64,000 nt of DNA. Source: Theropithecus gelada (lineage: Eukaryota > Chordata > Mammalia > Primates > Cercopithecidae). The stretch spans positions 161,995,427 to 162,059,426 of the forward strand of contig NC_037673.1 of the NCBI RefSeq assembly GCF_003255815.1, written 5' to 3'. Below the pieces are notes generated by a model. It saw only the letters and a program-made list of their open reading frames with translations. It did not search any database and was not told the origin of the DNA. Shown here piece after piece: positions 34,550 through 45,470 of this stretch; position 1 is the first letter of the stretch; each line of letters opens with the position of its first letter. A program made the position numbers and the translations under genes.

Positions 34550-34720
34550 CTTAAAGCATTTAGCAAATATTTATTACGTGTACAGACCGTGCCAGGCATT
34601 GTTTAGGGGTATAGTCATTGCCCTCATGAAATGTACATTCTAGTAAAGCAGCATCTGCAAACCCAGGCATGTGTGTTCTGTGTGTCTTCACATCACCGAC
34701 AATCACTGTCAAATGTTATG
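34550..34720 (-). mobile_element. L2 3' end, minus strand
   Basis: agcaaatatttattacgtgt, accgtgccaggcattgttta and tgccctcatgaaatgtacat match the L2 tail complement. Confidence 0.65.
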
Positions 34721-34989
34721 TTATGTGAATTTTACCACCATTTTCTCCAAAAAGATTTTTGAATATTGTTAATGCCTCCTAGTTCATGGATGCCTATCAG
34801 GCCACTAGGCAGTGCTAGCAAGTTCAGAGGACCAAGGATCCTGACCCCATGCACATGACAGTGGATAGACAGTGTCTCATGTGATAATTACAAATGAAGA
34901 AACTTGTGAAGGTGGATACAAGTAACTCATTCACTGATGCCTTGTTTTTCGCATACTCCTATCTATTTTCTCTTTCTTGACAAAGTTTT

Positions 34990-35296
34990 TTTTTTTTTTT
35001 TTTTTTTTTTCCTCGAGACGGAGTCTTGCGCTGTCGCCCAGGCTGGAGTGCAGTGGCCAGATCTCAGCTCACTGCAAGCTCCGCCCCCAGGGTTCAGGCC
35101 ATTCTCCTGCCTCAGCCTCCCGAGTAGCTGGGACTACAGGCGCCCGCCACCTTGCCCGGCTAGTTTTTTGTATTTTTTAGTAGAGACAGGGTTTCACCGT
35201 GTTTAGCCAGGATAGTCTCGATCTCCTGACCTCATGATCCGCCCGTCTCGGCCTCCCAAAGTGCTGGGATTACAGGCTTGAGCCACCGCACCCGGC
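34990..35296 (-). mobile_element. Full-length AluYR-like element (Old World monkey type), minus strand, with TSD
   Basis: Full-length Alu after a T25 tract (34986-35010). The variant set (ggccagatctcag, a six-T then six-T tagtttttt/tattttttag pair, gcccgtctcgg, acaggcttgagcc) fits macaque and baboon AluY subfamilies as I recall them and is unlike human AluY. It is bounded by tgacaaagtttt (34978-34989) and tgataaagtttt (35297-35308), one mismatch. Low divergence suggests a recent insertion. Confidence 0.93.
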
Positions 35297-35308
35297 TGAT
35301 AAAGTTTT

Positions 35309-37039
35309 AATTAATATACATAAATGTGTTTTGAAATATTACTGTCTTAAGGGTAGTAAGCCTATTCATTTTAAGCTTCCTAGTTAGGTGCAGGAAAATT
35401 TGACTAGAAAATATTTTCCTTCGTCGGGTGCCTTTTCCTCCTGTTGTTTCTCTTTTAATGTGAACATCCACTACCACAGTGTTCCTTCTAAAGATCTATG
35501 GGAGTAAGAAGTGATAAAAGTCTTGATTGCTTCACTTCTTCAGAAGTAATGATAAGCTCGTTCCAAAACCCAAATGCACATTTGCCCCTTTTGGGTCACT
35601 TTAATCAAGGCGTTATCACAGATGATGTGTGTCTACCAAAATGAGATTTTATGACCTTCCGAAATGAACATGATCTGGGCTTGCATTTGGGGTGTCTAAC
35701 TTAATATGCTTCATGTTTATAAGACTTAAACCTGCATATATTATTAGGGAGACATTCAATAATTTTACCAATAATTTAAAAAGTAATTGATATCTTTTTT
35801 CTCTTAAATAGAGTTTGAGACCATTATAGCAAAAACACTTTAAATATTGAACTGTTAAGTACCCTAATAATTCTAGGATTCCTGAAAAAGACAAATACAT
35901 ACTGTAAAAATAAAGTAGAAGTCTAAATGGTGTAATTGTTGTTTTGGGCTTAGAATGTAGATTAACCCATGTGACAGATGTGTCCAATAAAAACAATATA
36001 TTCTGACTACACTATACAGTTCTTTTTTTTTTTTTTCTGTTTTTCCCTATATTCGAAGAGGACACTGGATAAATTAATTTGAAAAGTCTGTATGTTCTAG
36101 AAATGGACAATAATAAAGGAAAAGTAAACCTTAAGTTTGGGTTGGTAACAGATGATATTTCATATAAAAGATGAAGTTTTTTCTTATATTTCGCAGTGAG
36201 GAATGATAGCCACCTAACAAGTCACAGTGCCATTTAATGTTTCATATTATTTCTAAGTGTAACCTGTGTTTTCTCAAATTGTTAATTACATGCAGATTCT
36301 TATACATTTGTTCACCCCAGATTTAAGAATGGTTATCATGGAGAATCAGTCCACATACTTGAGAATAATATTCGAATAATATTCGAAAAGCCATCAATAA
36401 GAAAATTGTGAAAAATGAAAGCAAAATAAACAAATTAGATTAAGAGCAATAAAAGGTTTAAAGGTTTAAAGCTATACCCCTAAAAAGTTTGTTAAAAACA
36501 AAATTTTGTAGTATAGATATATAAGATGGAAATAATTTGGGGGCATGCATGCAAAACGAGCTTAAAATAGGTTTTTTATAAATGATGAACATATGGTGAT
36601 CTAGGAATGCAATGGCAAATGGGATTCACTGGATAATATGCCCATTCCTCCTTTTCTCTCCAATTTCTCTGTCGAATGAAAGCCAGAAGAGATTGTGATT
36701 ACAGTTATTCTGAGGAAAAACAAAATTCTGAGTCATAGATTATAAGCCCCTACTTGCTGTCTGCTTTCCAATTTCCCCAAATCTCTGTTTCTGCTCAAAG
36801 GCAAGATGACCTTAGTGTTACCTCCAGATGCCCTTCTACCTGGTGGTGCCATGCCAGCAGGAGAAAAAGATTCACAATGACTGTAACAAAACTTAGACAG
36901 GAGACCCAGGGGAGGGTGTTGACTTTTTCTAGAGATTGCCTTCTGGTGCCCACTGTTTCCCAAAGCAAACTCCTCTGATTTTGATCATCCTTATCATTAT
37001 TTTGGCATTTAATTTTTACTAATGCTGCTAAATATTGCA
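35309..37039. other. AT-rich intergenic DNA
   Basis: No recognised repeat. A T14 run lies at about 36023-36036. A direct duplication of 'gaataatattc' appears near 36361-36385. Confidence 0.35.
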
Positions 37040-37235
37040 TTTCAGAGATTGCACCAGAAACTTTGGACACATTATCTCATACACTAACAAATGACTCTAG
37101 GATATGCATGGTGTTATCCCCATGGAACCGATAAAGAAACTGAGGTTCTGAGCAGTTAAATACCTTGCCCAAGGAATAAGAATCAATAAATCCAAAGTTA
37201 AGAATTTAAACCAAGTTTTACCTGTCTCCAATTCT
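37040..37235 (-). mobile_element. MIR, minus strand
   Basis: cattatctcatacactaaca, gataaagaaactgaggttct, gagcagttaaataccttgccc follow the MIR complement. Confidence 0.75.
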
Positions 37236-37291
37236 TTAGTTCCCTTTACTAAGTTCTACTGAATTTTGCACTATATTTGGCCATCTTTCTT

Positions 37292-37590
37292 TCTTTTTTT
37301 TTTTTTTTTTTTGAGGTGGCGTCTTGCTCTGTTACCAGGTTGCAGTGCAGTGGTGCAATCTTGGCTCACTGCAGTCTCCATCTCCCAGGTTCAAGTGATT
37401 TTCCTGCATCAGCCTCCCAAGTATCTGGGATTACAGGTGCACGCCACCACAGCCAGCTAATTTTTGTATTTTTAGTAGAGATGGGGTTTCACCATGTTGG
37501 CCAGGGTGGTCTTGATCTCCTGACGTCGTGATCCATCTGCCTCAGCCTCCCAAAGTGCTGGGATTACAGGCGTGAGCCACCATGCCCAGT
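37292..37590 (-). mobile_element. AluS-like element, minus strand, with 11-bp TSD
   Basis: Full-length reverse-complement Alu with a T-tail and S-type features. Perfect ccatctttctt duplication at 37281-37291 and 37591-37601. Confidence 0.95.
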
Positions 37591-37601
37591 CCATCTTTCT
37601 T

Positions 37602-38549
37602 AATGTTATGTAAATGAGCCAAGTTTGTTTCCCCTCTCTGCTTTTTGATTTGTTGTTCTTCCCCCCAAAAACACTCCATTCTCTTTGCTGTTAGTTCTTT
37701 GAGCCATGACACAGATTCTAAATAATGGAAACTCCAGTTTTGTCTTCTCAGCTTCCCTAACACTCATTTTCTTCCGGTCATGTAATTCAAGTGGGCTGCT
37801 ACCCCAAGATCTAACAGAAGTGCTCAGAGATGCCTCCTCCCTCTGACTATAGCAATTGTTTGGAGATGAATATGCAGGTCAAACTGAATCAGTTAGAGTC
37901 CTCCTCAAGATGTTGACATCAACAGAACGACTTTTCCTTCCTAGTGAAGTAGTTTAACTTACAGACATCTTTCCTGCCTTGTAGAGCATCTCTTCTAAGA
38001 AAACATTAATTCAGGGGAAATCACAGACATATGGAAAAATATAAACCTATTCGGTTAATATTGAGACCCTGGATCTAGCTGTGCCTGAAGCAGTCTAATT
38101 TTTCCAGTGGCAGATGAAACCACCACCCCATATTTTCTATATAAATTTGTATTGTGTCTGAAACTTACATTGATTCTCACCAATATTCTTATTGATCTAT
38201 CACATCTTTTCTGGTCATCTGGCTCTTTATTATGTTACATCCCTGAATAGCCACAATTCTCAGTGCTTCAAAAATGTCCCTGAACCCTCTTCTTAACATT
38301 ATTTGTATCAATTCATAATCCTAATAGACTAAAACTGCTAAGGCAGTACAGACCAGGCCCTATTCTTACTCATATTCATTTATGCTACTAAGCATATAGT
38401 GTATGTGTTCCAGTACATTTAATACAACAATATAAAACACACGCTTAAGCATTATCACAGATATTGAGATTAATAAGATTGAGAACTACTTCTGAGGTAC
38501 TTAAAATCATTTTGCAGAATAGGAGAAAGGCAAGGCATAAATATTGAAT
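37602..38549. other. Intergenic DNA, possible degraded LTR fragment
   Basis: ctggatctagctgtgcctga near 38069 resembles the 3' part of MaLR-type LTRs but is too short for assignment. Nothing else is recognised. Confidence 0.3.
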
Positions 38550-38563
38550 GAAGCAAATGACTT

Positions 38564-38790
38564 AAAATATGTTTTTATTATTATACTTTAAGTTCTAGGG
38601 TACATGTGCACAACATGCAGGTTTGTTACATATGTATACATGTGCCATGTTGGTGTGCTGCACCCATTAACTCGTCATTTACATTAGATTTATCCCCTCC
38701 TGCTACCCCATGACAGGCCCCAGTGTGTGATGTTCCCCACCTTGTGTCCAAGTGTTCTCATTGTTCAGTTCCCACCTATGAATGAGAACA
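38564..38790 (-). mobile_element. Severely 5'-truncated L1 (about 227 bp of 3'UTR), minus strand, perfect 14-bp TSD
   Basis: The plus strand reads the complement of a primate L1 3'UTR (acttaagttctagggtacatgt-type start, gatgttccccaccttgtgtc, gttcccacctatgaatgaga). gaagcaaatgactt occurs at 38550-38563 and 38791-38804. Confidence 0.95.
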
Positions 38791-38849
38791 GAAGCAAATG
38801 ACTTTAATACAGGATGGAGGAAGAGTGGGGATGGAGGCAGAAGCTCGTA

Positions 38850-39000
38850 TTTAATGAGTGCTTGTTATGTGCAAAGCACACTGAGTTAAGACCTTGGCAT
38901 GCATTATCTCCAGAAATCATCAAAATCACCCACAGAGAATTTAACACATTGTAATATGGAGGAAACTGAGACTGAAGAGAGGTTGTTATCTTGACCATGT
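38850..39000 (-). mobile_element. MIR, minus strand
   Basis: aatgagtgcttgttatgtgc, gcatgcattatctccagaaa and ggaggaaactgagactgaag follow the MIR complement. Confidence 0.75.
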
Positions 39001-39817
39001 TTTCATTTCAGATGGCATGTTTTCATTCCAGATGGCAAGTGCCACTTCTGGGAGGAAATAATATGTAAGACTGAGCAAAATGTTACTTAGGTTCTCAAGC
39101 AGCAAGGTTGGTGGCTGGTGGGCAGATTCTACTTAGAGTCGAGGAGGGAAGGCAGTGTAGACAAAGTGGTGTCCAGTGAAATCATGTTAAAGGAGTAAAA
39201 TGGAGCCAAAGATAGAAGGAGGATTGTGGATTCCGAATCAACTGGGGCAATACATGAGAAAATGTCAGCACGAGCAATTCATACCTAAGACTGTGGATGG
39301 GTTGTGAGTGATGACCTGATGTTCTGACTGTGAAATTCAGGGATAGTATTGGAGGCTTAAAATCATCTTGAAGGTCTGGACACACAGTCCCATAGTTAAT
39401 AAGGAGGAAGCAAGGAGGATTGGCTGCAGTCCACCTCCAAACTCCTCATTCTTTTCCTCTAACCCAGGTGCCTGAAGTGTCAAAGAGAATTTTAAAGTGC
39501 TATGGGAGCTCAAAGGAAAGTGAGATATACTTAGAGATTTAGGAGGCAGCTTTAGAAATGAATTTCAAGGAATACTTCAGATTTTAACAGAAAGAAATAC
39601 ATAGAATAAGGAACATTTGTGGCTGAAAAAAATGGTAAGAACTTAAGTGTAAGAAGTGCATGTTTTGAGTGATCGATGAAAAAAGGATGTGAGAGTTAGT
39701 TTCAGAAAACATTCCAGGGAAGAACAATGGGGCTTGTCTTCTAAAAGCCTATGATCCAATGGGTGACTCCTGTCCAAAACCACATCTGTGGTTCTCAATC
39801 ATGAGTTTTGATCTGAA
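39001..39817. other. Intergenic DNA with a short tandem duplication
   Basis: Starts with a two-copy direct repeat of about 21 bases, 'catgttttcattYcagatggca' (38997-39038). The rest is unrecognised. Confidence 0.4.
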
Positions 39818-39830
39818 AAATTATACTTTT

Positions 39831-40111
39831 TTTTTTTTTTTTGAGACGGAGTCTCGCTCTGTTGCCCAGGCTGGAGTGCAGTGGCGCAATCTCGGCTCAC
39901 TGCAAGCTCCGCCTCCCGGGTTCACGCCATTCTCCTGCCTCAGCCTCCCGAGTAGCTGGGACTACAGGTGCCCGCCACCGTTCCTGGCTAATTTTTTCTA
40001 TTTTTAGTAGAGACGGGGTTTCACCATGGTCTCGATCTCCTGACCTTGTGATCCGCCCGCCTCGGCCTCCCAAAGTGCTGAGATTACAGGTGTGAGCCAC
40101 CGCGCCCGGCC
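39831..40111 (-). mobile_element. AluY-like element, minus strand, with 13-bp TSD
   Basis: Full-length apart from a small internal deletion: 'tttcaccatggtctcgatc' lacks the usual gttagccaggat segment. CpG sites are well preserved. TSD aaattatactttt at 39818-39830 and 40112-40124. Confidence 0.95.
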
Positions 40112-40124
40112 AAATTATACTTTT

Positions 40125-40849
40125 AAAAACTCTTCAGTTTTGGTTTACTTTTTCTTTTCACATCATAAAGGATTGTTTAACTAGATCATGGTGCAGGCAT
40201 ACAATTAAATATCCTCAGTTTTGAAGTCACTGTTGAGAGTTCTTCCTTATTTGCAAGTCTATCATATTAGAGATAGAAGAGTGAAAAAAATATGAATTAA
40301 AAATTTGAATTGAGTTGGGATTTGGGATAAAATCACTTGGGCTGAAATCCAGACTAAATATGTAGGCACAGGAAAGCTATTTACATTGTACTTCCTTTAT
40401 ATCTTTGCATGATAGTCATGAAAATCATGAGAAGGCATATTCAATTGTTTAGCAGACTATTATAGAATAAGGCCTAATAATCATAAGCTATTATTCATAA
40501 ATTATATAGAAAAATTAAATACTGTATCTGATTCGCATTAGAGAAACTTATTCTTCAAGAGCTAAAAAAGTAGAACTCTACTAAAAGACTTTATAACTCT
40601 GGTATTAAAATAGAGGTGGTATCCTATGCTATAGATGAGAAACTAAGACCCAAAAATATATCTATGGTTTAACAAGATAAGTCAATTTTCTTTAGTTTCA
40701 CCATTATGTCACATATCATCATCTTTCCAGCCTCCAAAATTTATTGAGTTTTCTTGCCACTCACTAGCTGGCTACAAAGTCAATCCCAAGTATTTATTTA
40801 TAAATTTATTATTTACAGCAATATTTCACTTTAAGGTACCAGTTTCTAT
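40125..40849. other. AT-rich intergenic DNA
   Basis: A weak MIR-like complement may lie near 40640 (gatgagaaactaagacccaa). Otherwise nothing is recognised. Confidence 0.35.
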
Positions 40850-41213
40850 ATCAGTTACCTTTAATAGTGAGGTAGAAAGAACTTCCAAGTTATCTGTAGC
40901 TTTAAAACCACAATGGTTGATTTCCTCATGCATGACACATGCTGAAGCTTTGCTATGGCTCTTCTCCATGTGTCTGTTTATTCCAGGATCCGTGCTGACA
41001 AAGCAGCCCTTTGTGGGATATGATGGCCTTGTGACAGAGGGAAAAACTGTGGCCAAACACACAAGGGCTTTCAAAACTTCTGCAAAGAAATGGTAACATG
41101 TCAGTTCAGCTCCTATTTCCTTGGCCACAGCAAGTGGCATGGCCCACCTCAATAGTGACGGCCTGGAGAAGTATAAGCTTCTCACCAGGTTAGTAAATGA
41201 CAGAGTCATAATA
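40850..41213 (-). mobile_element. LTR-like ancient interspersed repeat, family unresolved
   Basis: Familiar repeated blocks, including ggctcttctccatgtgtctg, attccaggatccgtgctgac and aatttccttggccacagcaag-type segments. I recognise them as repetitive but cannot name the family. The solo LTR at 41218 is inserted at its right side. Confidence 0.45.
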
Positions 41214-41217
41214 CTAA

Positions 41218-42069
41218 TGATAGGGACGGGGGGTGGAGAAATTCTAGACAGAAAAGGGTGAGTCCCCTGCAAAATCCCACTTTCAAGCTGAAAAGCCTGA
41301 AACCATGGCCCAAAGTGAGAACTTACGTCCCTGTTTTTCCACTCGAATGTTGCCTTTTCCTAAACCACCATGGCCTGCCCCACCACATCCTGTGTCTATA
41401 AAAACCCCAGATTCAGCCAGTAGATGGGACTGTGGCTGGACATCAGAGAGATGTGGCTTGACTTCAGAGGGACGGCTTGATGATGTAACTTCAGAGAAGA
41501 ATCCGGCCAGAGATGGCCGGACTTCAGGGGGGAAGATTACCTATGTACCCCATCCCCTTTTAAGCTCCCCTTCCCACTGAAAGCCACTTTATTTGGTGAT
41601 AAAAGCCCCCACATTTACCATCCTTCAATTCTTTCTTGCAACCCTGTTTTTCCTGGATGCTGGACAAGAGCTCAGGAGCCATGAGTGCAGATGAAACGGC
41701 TGTCATGCTTTCCTTTTGTCCTTGTGGAGTGTAGCCACCTCACGCGAAAAGGCAGAGGGCCCACTGAGCTGTTAACACTTAAGTTGTCTGCAGACAGCAG
41801 AGCTAAAAGAGCACCATAACATGCCTTCGGGAGTTGCAGGCACCCCACCTGGATGCTGCTGGAGGGCCTGCATGGAGTTCATTCCTGCTGGCGCCCGAAA
41901 GTGGCCAGCCAGTTCCAGTGCTTGTTCAGTGCTTGTTCCAGTGCTTGTTCACTCCTGCACTTGTTTGCTCAGGCAGTCCCTCCTGTGAGGAGCTGAGAGT
42001 GGCAGGCTGAGTAAGCAAGGCACCCCTGTCGTGGATCCCATGAAAGGGTCAGGAAGATATCCTGCTTCA
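41218..42069 (+). mobile_element. Solo endogenous retroviral LTR (ERV1-like), 852 bp, with CTAA duplication
   Basis: Begins TG and ends CA, and is flanked by CTAA at 41214-41217 and 42070-42073, the 4-bp duplication expected of gammaretrovirus-like elements. A TATAAAA box is at 41397-41403 and a GATAAA-type poly(A) hexamer near 41599, in U3-R-U5 order, giving plus orientation. It is GC-richer than its surroundings. No gag, pol or env sequence adjoins it, so recombination between two LTRs probably removed the interior. The 91-codon frame at 41305-41580 is not a known retroviral protein. Subfamily not assigned. Confidence 0.8.
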
Positions 42070-42149
42070 CTAATTTTACCAAGACCTTGGAGTGGGTACT
42101 TAACACTTGACAGAATGCTAAGATGTTTTCCTGGACTCTTCATCCCCTA

Positions 42150-42705
42150 TTGATAGCCCTAAGGATTATAAGTACAGTGGATTTTACTCCCATGATCAGG
42201 TTATGTTTTATGGCACAGTTGATTTTAAGAGAGGAAGGTTATCCAAGTGGGATTGACCTAATCACATAAACCCTTTAAATCTGGGTCTAATAGTCAGAAA
42301 GAGAAAGTTAACAATTGGAAGCACAAGGGAGATTTGATGGGAGAATTCCTCAGTTCCTGGCTTGGAGGTTGTCAGGGCCACATGGAAGAAATTCAGGTGT
42401 TCTCCAGGCGCTGTGAGAGACCACTGGATCACAGCCGAAATGGGAATCTCAGTTCTACAACCACAGGAAATCAAACCTCACATGTAACTGAATTTGGCCA
42501 AGAGCACGGTGAGACAGATTCTTCCTTAGAACCAGCAAAAAGACATGCAGTCTTGCTCACACCTCAATTTCAGCCTTGTGATCCCCCAACCGTAGAACCC
42601 AGTCACTCTGGGCCCAGACTTCTGACATCCAGAACTGTGAGCTCATCAGTGGGTTAAGCTACTCCCCATATGGTAATCTGATTTACAGCAGTAGAAAACT
42701 AAATT
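42150..42705 (+). mobile_element. MLT1-type (MaLR) LTR, plus strand
   Basis: gttatgttttatggcacagt, gacctaatcacataaaccct, gacttctgacatccagaact and the terminal tacagcagtagaaaactaa match the mammalian LTR consensus as I remember it, over about 550 bp. A 107-codon frame inside it (42334-42657) is incidental. Confidence 0.65.
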
Positions 42706-42714
42706 CATGTTACT

Positions 42715-42890
42715 CTCCTACTTACTAGCTCTGTGTCTTCAAGCCTATGCTTTGGCTTCTCTAAGCCTTAGTTTTCTCATATTTTACAAACAAAATTTCT
42801 ACTCCATATATTTCATATTGTGATAATCAAATAAGGTAAAATATGTAAAATTGATTGTAAACAAAGTGCTACACACAGGTAACAGATTGA
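42715..42890 (+). mobile_element. MIR, plus strand
   Basis: actagctctgtgtcttcaag, taagccttagttttctcata, and aaagtgctacacacaggtaa follow the consensus. Confidence 0.7.
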
Positions 42891-43019
42891 CATTGCAGTA
42901 TATAACAGTAGTTTGGTCATTTACATGTATCAAGCAATAAATACAGGAATCCTTTATTTTCCTGTAATGTCTCACCAAATTCAGAAAATAGTCATGGAGA
43001 AAGAGAGACAAAATAAGCA

Positions 43020-43215
43020 TTAGAGCTAAGCAACAAGGGTTCGGTTCCAACTCTGCCACTGGAAAAGTTATAGGAATTTGAGTAATGTACTCAATTTCAC
43101 TGAGCCTGTTTCTTTAAGTGTATAACATATTTAATATCTGTGAAAGATTGGTTATTGAAGATTAGAGATAATACATATACTTCGTTCCCAGTGCAGGCAC
43201 ATATAAGCCCCAAAT
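43020..43215 (+). mobile_element. MIR, plus strand
   Basis: gggttcggttccaactctgc, tcaatttcactgagcctgtt and agagataatacatatacttc follow the consensus. This is the second MIR in tandem orientation within 500 bases. Confidence 0.7.
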
Positions 43216-43989
43216 ATTTATAACATTTATAATAATAAGTTAAATAACACTGTCTATATAATATTAAAAATATATATATCATATTCTATGTCCATTTACT
43301 TTCTGGCCTGTCCTGGACCAGGTCAAATTATCCATTGAGGTATAAGTTCAAAATGAAATCTAGCAGGCTATCATCCTGGGCATATTGGCTTCAGGCTTAA
43401 TGTGGATGGAAACATTCTCCACTCATCACATCTTCAGCTTTCAATTATGGGTTTTACATTAAAGTTCAGTGAGCATCATAGATAAGCTCTCTTGATTGAG
43501 ATCATTAAAAAATTCTTTATCTTTAGTTCAGTGGCATCTTGCCTGCAGATTTATTAGGCTGCTTTTTTGGTACACTGCCTGTTTGAGGGAGAAAATATTC
43601 CACTACTACATAAGGGCAGGATAAAGATTAAGCACAATTGCCAATTGCACATACGGAGTCTGATGTGTTCCTATTACCAAAAGGAATCTGTAGAGTCTGA
43701 TAGCCAGGAATAGGAAGAAACTTCAGAATGTCCTGAAACCCAGCCTCATGCACTGAGTCAGGTCAGGTGGTGGTACCTGTTTCACATGTGGAAGCACCAG
43801 AAATGTGGGTGCTTTGTTTAGTATCTTGTAACCAGCTTGCTCTCTGATCTCAGGGGCCTGCATTCTTCCTGTCGTGCCACAAGATTCATAATGCTCTTCT
43901 CTAGAGGAGGTCTCACCCACTCACAGTCTCTTGATGGATAATAAGAAACTTTATTCTCTTGATATGTGTTTACAAAGTAGATAATTTAC
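43216..43989. other. Intergenic DNA, no recognised feature
   Basis: Nothing assigned. aaaaatatatatatcatat near 43264 is simple AT. Confidence 0.35.
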
Positions 43990-44110
43990 CAGTGAATCAA
44001 ATATTTATTGAACACCTACAGGGGGTAGAGGATGTTGCCAGGCAGTAAAAAGAAACTGAGATATCCAAGATACAATTCTTGTCATGATGGAAATGATAAT
44101 TTGGCTGAGC
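43990..44110 (-). mobile_element. L2 3'-end fragment, minus strand
   Basis: tcaaatatttattgaacacc, tacagggggtagaggatgtt, gccaggcagt resemble the L2 tail complement. Confidence 0.5.
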
Positions 44111-45229
44111 CACAAAATACTTTAATGAAATTATAAGTAACATTATCATGAAATATATAAATGTCTCGGTGAGTCCCTCGGATCACTGGAATCAAAATCA
44201 ACTAGTGGTTGCTACAACCACTATATTTTGAGAATTACTTTAATATGTGCTGAGTCAATTATATGATAGCAGAAAAAAGAATGCTCTATAGAACCAGAAC
44301 ACAAGACCTTACTATGACAAATTAATAAGAGACCAATGAGTAGATGAATATATGAAGCAGAGATTGAACAAATATCAAAACAAACAGAGGTGATCAGGGA
44401 TGGTAGTGATGAAAATATAAACAATTGACTACATTCATGACTAGCAGAGAAAGTGGCATAGAAATTCTATGGCATTAATAATAATGTTACAACAGATGGG
44501 CATTTTTAATCTTTTTATAGCCAAAATTATGGTCAAAATGGAAAGCCTGAAAGGATGGGACTTTTTTTTAAGGATTCATCGTCATAATCTTTTTTCTGTG
44601 GACATGTTAAAAAAATACTGAAGGCTAAATGATAATATGCAGTCACATTAAAATATATTTTTTCATCCAAGTGAAAAGAAACATGATGTGTTACATGGTA
44701 TTCTAGGTTAACAATGTGGTTATTTCCTTGGAATGAAAGGCAAAGACATGTAATTGTCAGCAAGACAATTTCTTTGTCACTAATATATTAGGAGCCCATT
44801 TTTTAAAGTAGGTACCTCTAGAAGAATCTTTCCTTCTGATCTCAGATCTTTTATAATTTTAATTTTTTTCAGTAAATGCTTTTAACAAAAGCAATAGCAG
44901 CTCGACCCTTCCTACAAAAACCCATTGAAATTAAGAACATGTGAACTTGTTTGGTTTTTTTGTTGTGTATGTTTACATTTTGTATTTTGTCGGAATAGAC
45001 TGCTACAGTTTGAAAAATGTATTAGAACTTCTCATGCACGACTGTATTGAAAAAGAATGCATTATTTGTGAGCGTGTGGTATCTGAGTTTGATTTTTATT
45101 TTTATAAGTCCATTATATCTTGATTGTAAAATAATGCATACATGTAACAAAAATTCAGGTAAAAATCTTGATTTCACCATAATCCAGTGACCCAGAGGTA
45201 AATATTGTTCATCATCATTTCATATATCA
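44111..45229. other. AT-rich intergenic DNA
   Basis: No repeat or gene recognised. Confidence 0.35.
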
Positions 45230-45470
45230 ACATCTTTCTCTCTCTGTCTCTCTCTCTATATAATACACACACACAAACACATATATATTTCTTATGTAAA
45301 TATATATAAACACATAAGAAATATATATGTTTATATATTTTCTATATGTGTATATTATATATTATATATTCTTATATAAATAATAGGAAGTATATATTAT
45401 ATAAATATATAGCACATTATATAAAATATATTAATATAAGAGGAATAAAGAGAATATATTTTTTACTTAA
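45230..45470. repeat. Compound (TC)n/(CA)n/(TA)n low-complexity tract with a perfect inverted repeat
   Basis: Runs tctctctgtctctctctcta, then acacacacac, then about 170 bases almost wholly A and T. Bases 45279-45297 and 45312-45330 are perfect 19-base inverted arms with a 14-base spacer, able to form a hairpin or cruciform. Confidence 0.9.

Noticed and set aside
35649..35996. 115-codon minus-strand frame
   Set aside because: Hydrophobic, Leu/Tyr/Phe-rich translation of AT-rich DNA, with no domain, no splice or poly(A) context and no homology I recognise.
36021..36040. T14 run as the tail of an antisense retrocopy
   Set aside because: No poly(A)-signal complement close by and no TSD; treated as a simple homopolymer.
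40826..41272. 148-codon minus-strand frame
   Set aside because: It spans an old LTR-like repeat and enters the solo LTR, so it is a composite of unrelated elements.
41305..41580. 91-codon frame in the solo LTR, considered as a retroviral protein
   Set aside because: LTRs of this kind encode no protein, and the composition follows the U3/R sequence.
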